Shown piece by piece: positions 1 to 8,772 of a DNA stretch of 57,928 nt (its first letter is position 1; every line of letters starts with the position of its first letter). The stretch is from the NCBI GenBank assembly GCA_900549415.1, contig URNX01000019.1, forward strand, positions 1 through 57,928. The letters run 5' to 3'. The notes beneath the pieces were generated by a model. The model had not been told where the DNA came from. It did no database searches and worked only from the letters and a program-made list of their open reading frames with translations. This stretch comes from an uncultured bacterium (lineage in GTDB: Bacteria > Verrucomicrobiota > Lentisphaeria > Victivallales > UBA1829). The position numbers and the translations under genes are program-made.

Positions 1-20
1 AGTTCTCTTGACTTCTATAA

Positions 21-49
21 ATTATACACTATTTTATGCTTTTTGTCAA
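21..49 (-). promoter_or_regulatory. Consensus sigma70-type promoter pointing out of the left end
   Basis: On the minus strand a -35 TTGACA (49-44) and a -10 TATAAT (26-21) are separated by exactly 17 bp, a perfect consensus match. It fires leftward, away from the AraC gene at 95, so a divergently transcribed gene presumably starts just outside the window. The TTGTCAA heptamer at 43-49 can also be read as a plus-strand -35, but no good plus-strand -10 follows at the right distance. Confidence 0.7.
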
Positions 50-94
50 TGGGAAAATCATCTTTACAGGTGGAATGTTTGAAAGGAGTCTAGG

Positions 95-925
95 ATGAAG
101 CACGCCAACCGGAATTTTCATGGAGAAAACTCAAATTCAATGGAAAAATTTCTTCCGTTCGATCTTGAAGCATTGAAGGAAGATGTGTTTGCAAGAGGAC
201 AGATTCTTTCAAAAGGTGGCTATCGCGGCGATTCCGTCACTTTGCTCTGGGTGCTCTCCGGACAATGCAAAGCGTTTGTCAACGGACGCGAAGAAATCAT
301 GAATGCGGACGACATGTTCTACATTCTCTATAGAGAGAGCTACCGTCTCGAATGTCTTTCGGAAGAGTGCCGTTTTCAGACTCTGAGCTTTTTCGGTCCG
401 CTTGCGGAACCGTTGATGCTGTCCTACCATTTCCCGCGTTTTCTGACGCTGGAGCGAAGCGTCGAACCGGTCTGGAAACAGCTGATCCAGTTTGCGCAGT
501 CCTACGGCGAACAGGACCGCCGCCACATTGCATCGCTGATTCTTGACATATTCGCCAGTGTTGCCGAATCCAGCAATGAAGAAAATACGGAGGAGCGCAT
601 CATCGCGCGGGCGCGTCATCTGATTTTTCAGAATCTCTCCGACCCGGCGCTCAGCATCGATTCGCTCTGCGAAAAACTCCGGATTTCCCGTTCCCGCCTG
701 AGCGTGCTGTTTCACCGTTATCTGAAGAATTCTCCCGGCCGCGAGATTCTCGACCGCCGCCGCGCCCGCGCCGAGAACCTGCTCCAGGGAACCGACCATT
801 CCATCTCCCACATTGCACAGGAATGCGGGTTCCGGGATCCGAAGACGTTTTCGCGTTTCATCCGCCGCGCCACAGGCTGCGGCCCCCGGGAATTCCGCGA
901 GCGCGCCAGAAACAGAGAAAAGTAA
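95..925 (+). CDS. AraC-family transcriptional regulator
   Basis: This 276-residue protein has the AraC layout: an N-terminal cupin-like sensing part (about residues 25-150) and a C-terminal pair of helix-turn-helix motifs (about 170-272). The second HTH carries the family pattern, visible as IAQECGFRDPKTFSRFIRR. The start at 95 follows a good ribosome-binding site, AAAGGAG at 82-88. It is divergent from a strong leftward promoter at 21-49, the same arrangement as the other AraC genes here, so its target is probably the gene beyond the left edge. The downstream carB gene has its own promoter. The ligand cannot be read from sequence; a sugar or oligosaccharide is likely from the company such regulators keep in this window. 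Confidence 0.88.
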   Translation: MKHANRNFHGENSNSMEKFLPFDLEALKEDVFARGQILSKGGYRGDSVTLLWVLSGQCKAFVNGREEIMNADDMFYILYRESYRLECLSEECRFQTLSFFGPLAEPLMLSYHFPRFLTLERSVEPVWKQLIQFAQSYGEQDRRHIASLILDIFASVAESSNEENTEERIIARARHLIFQNLSDPALSIDSLCEKLRISRSRLSVLFHRYLKNSPGREILDRRRARAENLLQGTDHSISHIAQECGFRDPKTFSRFIRRATGCGPREFRERARNREK

Positions 926-983
926 ACGGCCTCCATCCGCGAAATTCCCGTTTCTATTCACCCGGTCTTTTGCATCGGGCGTC

Positions 984-1011
984 TTGAAAAAACGCAAATA
1001 CGGTGTATATT
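984..1011 (+). promoter_or_regulatory. carB promoter
   Basis: TTGAAA (984-989) and TATATT (1006-1011) are separated by 16 bp. The expected transcription start near 1018 lies downstream of an alternative in-frame ATG at 1003, which supports the carB start at 1102 and leaves a leader of about 85 nt. Confidence 0.65.
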
Positions 1012-1018
1012 TCTTCTT

Positions 1019-1046
1019 CCGAAAGCTGGAGGAGTTCTCCGCTCGG
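1019..1046 (+). promoter_or_regulatory. Hairpin at the start of the carB leader
   Basis: CCGA, GC and GGAG on the left arm pair with CTCC, GC and TCGG on the right arm around the loop GAGTT, with small bulges on the left side. It lies right at the predicted 5' end of the carB mRNA. No U-run follows, so it is not a terminator; it could stabilise the transcript or take part in regulation. The function is not known. Confidence 0.35.
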
Positions 1047-1101
1047 ATCCGTTTCGCGCGGCAGCCTCCGGCAACAACTTTTACTCAGTGGAAGTGCTAT
1101 C

Positions 1102-4100
1102 ATGCCAAAGCGGGAAGACATCAAAAAAATCATGCTGATCGGCTCCGGCCCGATCGTCATCGGACAGGCTTGCGAATTCGATTACTCCGGAACCCAAGCT
1201 TGCAAGTCACTCAAAGAGGAAGGATATGAAGTCATCCTCGTCAACAGCAATCCCGCCACTATCATGACCGATCCCGATTTCGCGGACCGCACTTATATCG
1301 AACCTCTTACCAAAGACATTCTCCACGAAATCATCCGCCGCGAACGTCCAGACGCCATCCTCCCCACTCTCGGAGGACAGACCGCGCTCAACCTCGCGCT
1401 CGAACTCTACGACTCCGGCATTCTCTCCCGCTACAAAGTCGAAATGATCGGCGCGAAAGCCGACGTCATCCGCCGCGCAGAAGACCGCGAGCTCTTCAAG
1501 GAGACCATGCAGAGCATCGGTCTCGAACTTCCCATCAGCGGCTCCGCTCACTCCATGGAGGAAGCGCGCGTCATCGCGGCGAAAATCGGCAAATACCCGC
1601 TCATCATCCGCCCCGGATTCACTCTCGGCGGAACTGGCGGAGGCATCGCTCACAATGAACAGGAATTCGAAGAAATCGTCGCCCGCGGTCTCGCCGCCAG
1701 CATGAACTCCGAAGTCCTCATCGAAGAATCTCTCCTCGGATGGAAAGAGTTTGAACTCGAAGTCATGCGCGACCGCAAGGACAACGCGGTCATCATCTGC
1801 TCCATCGAAAATATCGATCCCATGGGCGTGCACACCGGCGACAGCATCACCGTAGCTCCCGCGCAGACCCTCACCGACCGCGAATACCAGCGGATGCGCG
1901 ACGCCTCCCTCGCCGTCATGCGCGCAATCGGTGTTGAAACCGGCGGTTCCAACGTCCAGTGGGCGCTCAATCCCGAAAACGGACGCATGATCATCATTGA
2001 GATGAACCCCCGCGTCTCCCGCTCCTCCGCCCTCGCCTCCAAGGCAACCGGATTCCCGATCGCCAAGTTCGCCGCAAAACTCGCCGTCGGATACACCCTC
2101 GACGAGATCATGAACGACATCACCCGCGAAACGCCCGCCTGCTTCGAACCTTCCATCGACTATGTGGTCACCAAAGTTCCGCGCTTCGCTTTCGAAAAGT
2201 TCCCGACCGCGGACGACACGCTTTCCACCCAGATGAAGTCCGTCGGCGAAACCATGAGCATCGGACGCACCTTCAAGCAGTCCCTTCAGAAAGCCATGCG
2301 CTCACTCGAAACCGGGCGCGGCGGATACGGCGTCGACGGCAAGGACGGCAAGTATTCCAAGTTCTCCGACGAGCATGTCCGCGCAGAACTCATCCGACCG
2401 AACTTCGCGCGTCTCTTCTACGTCCGCGAAGCATTCAAGCGCGGCTGGACTGTGGAACAGGTTCATGACCTCACCAAAATCGACCGCTGGTTCCTGCGCC
2501 ACATGCACGAACTCGCCGCGTTTGAAGAGGAAATCAAAAAAGTTTCTTCCCTCGAACAGCTCAAACAGGACAAGCCTTTCTTCCGGCAGATCAAGGAAAT
2601 GGGATACTCCGACCGGCAGATTGCATTTCTCCTTCATTCCACGGAGGAGGAGGTTTACAAGGCCCGCAAGGAGATCGGCGTCATGCCGGTTTACGGACTT
2701 GTCGATACCTGCGCCGCCGAATTCGAAGCGTACACACCGTACTACTATTCGACTTACGGCGAAGTCGACGAGAGCCGCCCGGATGCCCAGAAGAAGAAAA
2801 AAATCATGATTCTCGGCGGCGGCCCGAACCGTATCGGACAGGGTATCGAGTTCGACTACTGCTGTGTCCACGCCTCCTTCGCCCTGCGCGATGCAGGCTA
2901 CGAAACCATCATGGTCAACAGCAACCCCGAAACCGTCTCCACCGATTACGACACCAGCGACAAACTCTATTTCGAGCCGCTCACGCTTGAAGATGTTCTC
3001 CACATCTACGAGCGCGAAAAATGCGACGGCGTCATCGTCCAGTTCGGCGGACAGACTCCGCTGAAACTCGCGCACCGTCTTCAGAACTGCGGCGTCAACA
3101 TCATCGGCACAAGTCCGAGCATGATCGACGCAGCGGAGGACCGCGAAACCTTCAACGCCCTCGTCAACCGCCTCGGCATCAAACAGCCGGCGGGCGGAAT
3201 CGCGACGAACGTCGAAGAGGCCGTTGCCGCGGCAAACCGGATCGGATACCCTGTTCTCGTCCGTCCATCGTTCGTTCTCGGCGGACGCGCCATGGTGATT
3301 GTCTACAATGAAGAATTTCTGCGCAAATACATGGTTGAGGCAGTGGAAGCCTCCGAAGAACGTCCGGTTCTGATCGACCGTTTCCTCGAAGACGCCACCG
3401 AGCTCGACGTCGACTGCATCTCCGACGGAGAAAACAGCGTGATCGGCGCAATCATGGAGCATGTGGAACTCGCCGGCATTCACTCGGGCGACAGCGCGTG
3501 CATGATCCCGACCATCTCCCTTTCGAAAAAGGTGCTCGACACGATTCACAAGAACACCTTTGACCTCGCCCGCGAACTCCACGTCTGCGGTCTGATGAAC
3601 GTCCAGTACGCGGTCAAAGGCGATGAAGTCTACGTCCTTGAAGTCAACCCGCGCGCTTCGCGCACGGTTCCGTTTGTCAGCAAGTCGATCGGCGTTCCGC
3701 TCGCGAAACTCGCCGCGCTCGTCATGGTCGGCAAGAAACTCAAAGACATGGGCTTCACCGAAGAGGTCATTCCCGAACACTACTGCTGCAAAGAGGCGGT
3801 GTTCCCGTTCGTCCGCTTCCCGGGCATCGACATTGTCCTCAGCCCCGAAATGAAATCAACGGGCGAAGTCATGGGCATCGACGTTCTCCCCGGTCTTGCA
3901 TACTTCAAGACGCAGGTCGCCGCGGGCAACTCCATCCCGAAGGGCGGCGACATCTTCATGAGCATCCGTCCCGCCGACAAGCATGCGCTTGTTCCGCTCG
4001 GCAAAGAACTTGCGAACCTCGGCTTCACGATCCATGCGACCTGCGGAACCGCGACTGCGCTCTATGACGCCGGACTCAAGGTTCAGCCGATCTTCAAGAT

Positions 4101-4368
4101 CTGTGAAGGCCGCCCGAACGTCATTGACGCCATCAACGACCACGAACTCAAATGGATCATCAACACCCCGTCGACCGGCGCCGCGCCGCGAACCGATGAG
4201 ATCCAGATGCGTGCGCATGCGGTCATCAAAGGAGTACCCATCACGACCACGATAGAAGGACTCCACACCGCCATCGAGGGGCTGAAAGCGATCAACGAAA
4301 TGGGACGCATGGAAGTCTGCAGCATTCAGGAGTACCACCGCCAGGCGCCGAAACTGAAACTGAAATAA
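1102..4368 (+). CDS. carB: Carbamoyl-phosphate synthase large subunit
   Basis: CarB makes carbamoyl phosphate from bicarbonate, ammonia (delivered by the small subunit CarA) and two ATP, feeding arginine and pyrimidine synthesis. The protein is 1088 residues, close to the usual 1070-1080, and has the duplicated structure: an N-terminal carboxyphosphate half with GSGPIVIGQACEFDYSGTQA, a linker, a second half repeating the theme (GGGPNRIGQGIEFDY near residue 572), and a C-terminal MGS-like allosteric domain from about residue 940. ATP-grasp motifs such as RPGFTLGGTGGG and RPSFVLGGRAM are intact. The start at 1102 (MPKREDIKK) is chosen over an ATG at 1003 because the latter lies inside the promoter -10. 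carA is not in the window, so the two subunits are not encoded together here. A terminator follows. Confidence 0.98.
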   Translation: MPKREDIKKIMLIGSGPIVIGQACEFDYSGTQACKSLKEEGYEVILVNSNPATIMTDPDFADRTYIEPLTKDILHEIIRRERPDAILPTLGGQTALNLALELYDSGILSRYKVEMIGAKADVIRRAEDRELFKETMQSIGLELPISGSAHSMEEARVIAAKIGKYPLIIRPGFTLGGTGGGIAHNEQEFEEIVARGLAASMNSEVLIEESLLGWKEFELEVMRDRKDNAVIICSIENIDPMGVHTGDSITVAPAQTLTDREYQRMRDASLAVMRAIGVETGGSNVQWALNPENGRMIIIEMNPRVSRSSALASKATGFPIAKFAAKLAVGYTLDEIMNDITRETPACFEPSIDYVVTKVPRFAFEKFPTADDTLSTQMKSVGETMSIGRTFKQSLQKAMRSLETGRGGYGVDGKDGKYSKFSDEHVRAELIRPNFARLFYVREAFKRGWTVEQVHDLTKIDRWFLRHMHELAAFEEEIKKVSSLEQLKQDKPFFRQIKEMGYSDRQIAFLLHSTEEEVYKARKEIGVMPVYGLVDTCAAEFEAYTPYYYSTYGEVDESRPDAQKKKKIMILGGGPNRIGQGIEFDYCCVHASFALRDAGYETIMVNSNPETVSTDYDTSDKLYFEPLTLEDVLHIYEREKCDGVIVQFGGQTPLKLAHRLQNCGVNIIGTSPSMIDAAEDRETFNALVNRLGIKQPAGGIATNVEEAVAAANRIGYPVLVRPSFVLGGRAMVIVYNEEFLRKYMVEAVEASEERPVLIDRFLEDATELDVDCISDGENSVIGAIMEHVELAGIHSGDSACMIPTISLSKKVLDTIHKNTFDLARELHVCGLMNVQYAVKGDEVYVLEVNPRASRTVPFVSKSIGVPLAKLAALVMVGKKLKDMGFTEEVIPEHYCCKEAVFPFVRFPGIDIVLSPEMKSTGEVMGIDVLPGLAYFKTQVAAGNSIPKGGDIFMSIRPADKHALVPLGKELANLGFTIHATCGTATALYDAGLKVQPIFKICEGRPNVIDAINDHELKWIINTPSTGAAPRTDEIQMRAHAVIKGVPITTTIEGLHTAIEGLKAINEMGRMEVCSIQEYHRQAPKLKLK

Positions 4369-4388
4369 ACACAAAAAACAGATTTCAT

Positions 4389-4424
4389 TTGCCGGATGCC
4401 TAAAAAACATCCGGCAATTTTTAT
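4389..4424 (+). terminator. Intrinsic terminator of carB
   Basis: TTGCCGGATG (4389-4398) and CATCCGGCAA (4408-4417) form a perfect 10-bp stem with a 9-nt loop, followed by a T-rich run. It begins 20 bp after the carB stop. Confidence 0.85.
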
Positions 4425-4446
4425 TTTAAAATCTCCTCTGTTTTAT

Positions 4447-4475
4447 TTGCATTTTTCATACGTTTGTATTATATT
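4447..4475 (+). promoter_or_regulatory. Promoter of the unknown membrane protein gene
   Basis: TTGCAT (4447-4452) and TATATT (4470-4475) with a 17-bp spacer lie about 55 bp upstream of the start at 4531, just after the carB terminator. Confidence 0.65.
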
Positions 4476-4530
4476 ATTAATACGCCATAGAAACACCTTA
4501 ACTTAAAAAAAGAAAAAGAGGAGAGAGAAT

Positions 4531-5061
4531 ATGCATTCTCTGGCAGTAACACTCGGTCGTCAGGCACTCGTTCTGAAACAGTTCACCATCAACCCCGAAG
4601 GAGAGAAATACGTTCATATCGTTGCACGTAAAGCCGGACTTTTCTCCTGGCTGCTCACTCTTCTGGGCGTCGATGCAACGACTGATTTCCGCGTCTATTC
4701 CAACCGCATCGAATTTCAGGAAGGCTCTCTGAGCGGACGCATTCAGACCGTTCTTCCGCTGAAATCCATCAGCATTGCCTCCTGCGGATTCATGAAACCG
4801 ATTCTGTTCCTGGCACTTGCAATCATCTGCATTCCGCTGGCAGTTGTGACCATGGGACTCTCCCTTATCCTTACCGTTCTCTTCCTCATCTGCTATTACC
4901 TGAACAAGAACCTGCTTATTTCGGTTGTTTCCAACAGCAGCTATCCCATTGTAATCTGCTTCAAGCGCTCCGTTATCGAAGGCGTGAAAGTGGAATACGA
5001 TCAGGCTCAGCAGGTCATTCAGATCATCAACAATCTTCTGATGCAGCAGGCTTCCAAGTAA
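4531..5061 (+). CDS. Unknown membrane protein, monocistronic
   Basis: I do not recognise this 176-residue protein. About residues 1-85 form a soluble part (VTLGRQALVLKQF, then FRVYSNRIEFQEG and the start of a hydrophobic stretch), reminiscent of a small beta-rich or PH-like fold, but this is only an impression. Residues 86-130 hold two closely spaced hydrophobic segments (FMKPILFLALAIICIPLAV and MGLSLILTVLFLICYYL) that would form a membrane hairpin. The soluble tail ends in VQIINNLLMQQ-like helix. It has its own promoter, a purine-rich ribosome-binding site (GAGGAGAGAG) and its own strong terminator, so it is expressed as a single-gene unit between carB and cassette A. Confidence 0.75.
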   Translation: MHSLAVTLGRQALVLKQFTINPEGEKYVHIVARKAGLFSWLLTLLGVDATTDFRVYSNRIEFQEGSLSGRIQTVLPLKSISIASCGFMKPILFLALAIICIPLAVVTMGLSLILTVLFLICYYLNKNLLISVVSNSSYPIVICFKRSVIEGVKVEYDQAQQVIQIINNLLMQQASK

Positions 5062-5085
5062 GCAATACGTCTGATTCCATTCAGC

Positions 5086-5129
5086 AGACCTCAGAGTTTT
5101 CCACAAAAGACTCTGAGGTCTTGTTTTTT
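5086..5129 (+). terminator. Strong intrinsic terminator
   Basis: AGACCTCAGAGT (5086-5097) and ACTCTGAGGTCT (5110-5121) form a perfect 12-bp stem with a 12-nt loop, followed by TTGTTTTTT. It ends the gene at 4531 and touches the stop codon of the convergent AraC gene. The minus strand has no U-run, so it is one-directional. Confidence 0.9.
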
Positions 5130-6000
5130 ACCGGGTTCCTGAAATTTTCTTCCGGAACACGCTCGGGGGAACACCGGCGAGACGGCGGAATTCCGCGGAA
5201 AAATAGTACGGATTGCAGTAACCGAGCCGGTACGATATCTCCTTCAGCGAGTTTTCCGTATGCGTCAGCAGGTATTTCGCCTGTTCCATCCGGCAGTTCT
5301 GGCGGTATTCATAAGGCGTCATGCGGAACTTCTCCCGAAAACACTTCTCCAGCCAGGTCTGGCTGATATTGAACTCCTCTGCAAGCTTCCGGATCTGAAG
5401 CGGCTGATCCAGATGATGCTCCAGACGCTCCACAACCGCATTCAGCAGATAAAAACTCTTTTTCGAGGGATGAAGCAGAAGAGAAAGCCGCGTCAGAAGC
5501 TCATGGCTCACCCCGATCAGTTCCGGAATATCCTCCTGCTCCCGGCTCTGAATCAGAACGGATATCCGTTCCAGAAGCGCCATCCCCGGCTCTTCAAGGG
5601 AAAACACATTGACATCGTTCAACCCCAGCGTTTCGCAGAAGGAAAGCAGATTCATTCCCTTGAACTCCACAACCTTCTTGCGGTAAAAATGCGGGAAAAC
5701 CGTCTCAAAACGGTACGTGTGCTCCGGCGGAATGACGATGACATCTCCGGCGGAAAGGCGGTATTCGCGCCCGTCGCAGAAATAATTGAGGCGCCCCTCC
5801 TCGATAAATGCGATAATCAGGTAACGGCAGAACTCTTCACGGAAAACAAAACGTTCGTGTCTCCGGGTGTCTTCGTACGCAAACGGATAAACGGGAAAGG
5901 CGTCCAGTCCGGGAAAACGCCAATGCACCAGCACTCCGATATCCCGGTTCTGGAAATTTCCCGAATGCTGACGGATATTCCGCTTTGCCTCTTTCCGCAT
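5128..6000 (-). CDS. AraC-family regulator of cassette A
   Basis: This 290-residue regulator has an N-terminal cupin/AraC-binding part (about residues 20-165, with the barrel signature YRLSAGDVIVIPPEHTYRF) and two C-terminal HTH motifs (about 190-287; the second reads SLKEISYRLGYCNPYYFSAEF). It is transcribed divergently from the glycosidase/pseudopilin/secreted-hydrolase operon beginning at 6110, with overlapping -35 elements, so it is the likely regulator of that operon and of itself. The start ATG at 6000 has only a weak ribosome-binding site. The inducer is unknown; binding of a breakdown product from the substrate of the neighbouring hydrolases is the obvious guess. Confidence 0.9.
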   Translation of the reverse strand: MRKEAKRNIRQHSGNFQNRDIGVLVHWRFPGLDAFPVYPFAYEDTRRHERFVFREEFCRYLIIAFIEEGRLNYFCDGREYRLSAGDVIVIPPEHTYRFETVFPHFYRKKVVEFKGMNLLSFCETLGLNDVNVFSLEEPGMALLERISVLIQSREQEDIPELIGVSHELLTRLSLLLHPSKKSFYLLNAVVERLEHHLDQPLQIRKLAEEFNISQTWLEKCFREKFRMTPYEYRQNCRMEQAKYLLTHTENSLKEISYRLGYCNPYYFSAEFRRLAGVPPSVFRKKISGTR

Positions 6001-6011
6001 GACGACTGCAA

Positions 6012-6088
6012 TCCATATTGTTTTGTTTGATTTTCCATATTACTTTACCATGCCTGCCTCTTGTTTTCAAGCTGAAATGTTGTATAAT
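6012..6088. promoter_or_regulatory. Divergent promoters and candidate AraC site of cassette A
   Basis: Plus strand, towards the glycosidase: TTGTTT (6061-6066), 16-bp spacer, TATAAT (6083-6088). Minus strand, towards the AraC gene: TTGAAA (6070-6065), 17-bp spacer, TAAAGT (6047-6042). The two -35 boxes overlap by 2 bp. A direct repeat TCCATATT occurs at 6012-6019 and 6034-6041, a 22-bp period of about two helical turns on one face, as expected for an AraC dimer site. Binding is inferred. Confidence 0.6.
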
Positions 6089-6109
6089 TTCAAGAAACGG
6101 GAGCTTTCA

Positions 6110-7993
6110 ATGAAAACAATCCGCATTACAGAACAGGATGCAAAACAGAAACGCTGCACACCGGCGGCAATCGGCAACGGGGATCTCTCGCTGCTCATTG
6201 ATTACGAAGGAATGCAGCGGCAGACGGAAGCCGGATGGGGCAAACTCATTCCCGGCATCCGCCGCGCGGGTTACCGCTACAACACTCCACTCGGCGAACT
6301 GATTCCGTTCGGATATTTCCTCACAGAAATTCCCGGAACCGGAAACGTCAAAAACTTTCAACAGACACTGGATCCCTCATGCGGACTCGTCACTTCCGAT
6401 TGCCCGTATGACGACGGGACAGAGCTTCACACAGAAACCTTCTGCGCATTGCACCGCAACATCGTTGTTCTGAAACGGCGGATTGACCGTCTCGCCGGAC
6501 GCACCTTCCGTCTGTTCTATCATTTTTCCCCGAAATATGCGGAACTGGAGTGGAATCCGAACGGAGAAATCCGTTACGCAATCGAAGGCATCCGCATGTT
6601 TGAAGGATTCATCCGTTTCGAAGCCGATGTCCCGTTTACATTCCGCCGCGAAGAAAACTGTTTCATCTGGGAGACGAAGGCGGATGCGTTCACTCTGTTT
6701 CTCCGGTTCGACGACTCCGCGCCCGCCGGTTCCGCGGAACAACTGCTGGAAGAATCCCGCCGCGAATGGAACAGATACTGGGATGAAGGATTCGTGGAAG
6801 TCCCTTCAGGAAACATTCAGAAAATGTATGATCTGGCGCAGTACCATCTGCGGATTTCCTCCACTCAATGGGGAATGCCGACCGGAATTTTCGATTCGCA
6901 CTGGAACGGGCTCTATTTCGCTTTCGATGAATATTTCGATTTCATGGGACTTGCAACCAGCGGACATATGGAAACGGCTGCAAAAATTCCGGCATTCCGT
7001 CACTCACTCATCGGCTCCGCCCGGTTCCGCGTGGAGGGGGAAAAAACGGCCCGCGAACCGGGCGTCGTTCTCTACCCGTGGGTCTCAAATGAAAACGGAC
7101 AGGAGAACTCGCGGCGCGGCTTCTGGTATGATCACATCTTCCATGCTTCGCACATCGCGCTCGCCGCATACGAAGCGTTCCGGTTCACCGGCGACCGCAA
7201 ACGGCTCGAAGAAGTCTGGTACCCGCTGATCTGGGGCTGCACGGAATGGCTCCGCACCTTCCATATTGTCCGCGGGGAAAACGGGACGGCTGAAATCGGC
7301 ACCTGCACCGACCTCGAACGTCTGCGCGGAATGCGCCGCAATCCCTTCATGACCGCCTGCTCCGTCATTGCGGCACTCCGGGCTGCGGCGGAAACGGGAA
7401 AACTCCTCGGACGCGATTCCGATCTGGTTGAACTCTGGAGCAAACTTGCGGAAGAGCTCAAAAGCAATCTGCCGCACAATGAATCGCGCTATCTCCCGTA
7501 CAAAGACTGCCCGGAAGAGGTTCATTCCATCGGTCAGTTCGCCGGGATTTTCCCTTACGGCGCGCTCTCTCCGCATGATCCGCTTCAGCGCGGAGCATAT
7601 CTGGACTACCTCCGCTCGCGCGAAGAATGCGGCAAAATGTACGCCGGAACCGGAAGCGGAGTCTGTTCGTGGTATCAATGCTGGGAGGCTCTCACGGAAA
7701 GCGCTCTCGGAAACGGAGAACGCGCGTGCGAACTGCTGGAAGATCTCGCGCAGGACTGCGGCTGTTTCGGCGAACTCTTTGAAATCGGATCATGCGGATA
7801 CCGTCCCTGGTTCACGACCGCGGAAGCACAAATGGTTCATGCGCTGAACAGCATGCTTCTGCAATTCAATCCGGACGGCTCCGCAAGAATCGCCCCGGCA
7901 GTCCCGCACTCCTGGAAAAATTTCCGCTTCCGGCTTCAGGGCAGAAACGGAACAAAAATCGAAGCAGAATACAGAAACGGAATAAAATTATAA
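6110..7993 (+). CDS. Six-hairpin glycosidase-like protein (cassette A)
   Basis: This 627-residue protein has no signal peptide and is probably cytoplasmic. An N-terminal beta-sandwich-like part (residues 1 to about 245, beginning with AIGNGDLSLLIDYEG) precedes an alpha-rich region with the character of an (alpha/alpha)6 barrel, visible as QYHLRISSTQWGMPTGIFD, then GFWYDHIFHASHIALAAYE and the end-region EAQMVHALNSMLLQF with a short beta C-terminus (IAPAVPHSWKNF). This order resembles GH65, GH95 and related clans. I cannot assign a family or catalytic residue. The start at 6110 is chosen over an upstream in-frame ATG at 5999 because the promoter -10 is at 6083-6088 and GGGAG sits at 6099-6103. 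It is first in the operon with a pseudopilin and a secreted hydrolase. Confidence 0.8.
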   Translation: MKTIRITEQDAKQKRCTPAAIGNGDLSLLIDYEGMQRQTEAGWGKLIPGIRRAGYRYNTPLGELIPFGYFLTEIPGTGNVKNFQQTLDPSCGLVTSDCPYDDGTELHTETFCALHRNIVVLKRRIDRLAGRTFRLFYHFSPKYAELEWNPNGEIRYAIEGIRMFEGFIRFEADVPFTFRREENCFIWETKADAFTLFLRFDDSAPAGSAEQLLEESRREWNRYWDEGFVEVPSGNIQKMYDLAQYHLRISSTQWGMPTGIFDSHWNGLYFAFDEYFDFMGLATSGHMETAAKIPAFRHSLIGSARFRVEGEKTAREPGVVLYPWVSNENGQENSRRGFWYDHIFHASHIALAAYEAFRFTGDRKRLEEVWYPLIWGCTEWLRTFHIVRGENGTAEIGTCTDLERLRGMRRNPFMTACSVIAALRAAAETGKLLGRDSDLVELWSKLAEELKSNLPHNESRYLPYKDCPEEVHSIGQFAGIFPYGALSPHDPLQRGAYLDYLRSREECGKMYAGTGSGVCSWYQCWEALTESALGNGERACELLEDLAQDCGCFGELFEIGSCGYRPWFTTAEAQMVHALNSMLLQFNPDGSARIAPAVPHSWKNFRFRLQGRNGTKIEAEYRNGIKL

Positions 7994-8019
7994 AACAAAA
8001 ACGAAAGGCAGACAGCACA

Positions 8020-8757
8020 ATGAAACTTTACACCGTCAAAAGAAACCGCTTCAAACACAAACCCTGCAGATTTACGCTTATAGAACTCCTCGTTACGATT
8101 GCGATCATCGCGATCCTCGCCGGGATGCTTCTGCCCGCATTGAACGCGGCAAGAGAAAAAGGACACGCAATCTCCTGTCTCTCCAATCTCAAGTCCCTCG
8201 GGACGATCAACACCATGTATATGAACGATGCGGAAGGGTGGATGGTCTCCTTCGACGGGAAATACAATTACGGCGACATCTGGCGCGATATGGGAATGAA
8301 ACTTCAGGCTCAGTCGCTCGGCTGCCCCTCACGCGGGAAATCCGCAAAACCGTTCTGGACCGACGGCGAGGGACGTCTCCGCGTCGACGCGAACTCCATC
8401 TACGGCGCGCACGGGTATCCCTGGAAAGGCGAATTCGACGACGGTCTCACCGGAAGTTTCTCCTACGGGACATCTCCCGCATATTCGTTCACGCGTCTTC
8501 TGATGTACAAGGGTCCCGGCAAATTCATTGTTTTCGGAGACAGTGCGCACCCGACAACCGCGAATGTACAGTCCTACACGCTCTGCACCGATGCGGCAAA
8601 GGGGAAAGTCCTGCGCTTTCAATTCCGTCACACAAAACGCGGCAATGCGGTTTTCGGCGACGGCTCCGCCCGGGCGCTCAGCACGCAGGAGGTCCGCGAC
8701 TGTCACGGAAAAGGCGCGACCGCACTTGATGCCGCTCTGAACACCATTCAGCTTTAA
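8020..8757 (+). CDS. Prepilin-type pseudopilin with H-X9-DG motif (cassette A)
   Basis: This 245-residue protein starts with a basic leader and the type IV pilin/pseudopilin N-terminus FTLIELLVTIAIIAILAG (Phe18, with Glu22 as the fifth mature residue), followed by the typical LLPALNAAREKG. Near the C-terminus it has the prepilin-processing-associated H-X9-DG motif (His204, Asp214-Gly215, reading HTKRGNAVFGDG). Residue -1 before Phe18 is Arg, not the Gly normally required by prepilin peptidase. The start at 8020 is preferred over in-frame upstream starts because the leader begins there and lies 26 bp after the glycosidase stop. It sits between two glycoside hydrolases in one operon; a role as a minor pilin, secretion component or surface glycan-binding protein is possible. 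Confidence 0.92.
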   Translation: MKLYTVKRNRFKHKPCRFTLIELLVTIAIIAILAGMLLPALNAAREKGHAISCLSNLKSLGTINTMYMNDAEGWMVSFDGKYNYGDIWRDMGMKLQAQSLGCPSRGKSAKPFWTDGEGRLRVDANSIYGAHGYPWKGEFDDGLTGSFSYGTSPAYSFTRLLMYKGPGKFIVFGDSAHPTTANVQSYTLCTDAAKGKVLRFQFRHTKRGNAVFGDGSARALSTQEVRDCHGKGATALDAALNTIQL

Positions 8758-8772
8758 TTCCGGAGGAAATCC

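Noticed and set aside
1003..1101. Upstream extension of carB to an ATG at 1003
   Set aside because: The extension begins within the promoter (-10 at 1006-1011) and shows no similarity to the CarB N-terminus, which begins at 1102.
2302..3780. Long open frame of 492 codons on the minus strand of carB
   Set aside because: It mirrors carB codons, is rich in Val/Asp/Phe from reversed GC-rich codons, and has no ribosome-binding site or recognisable domain.
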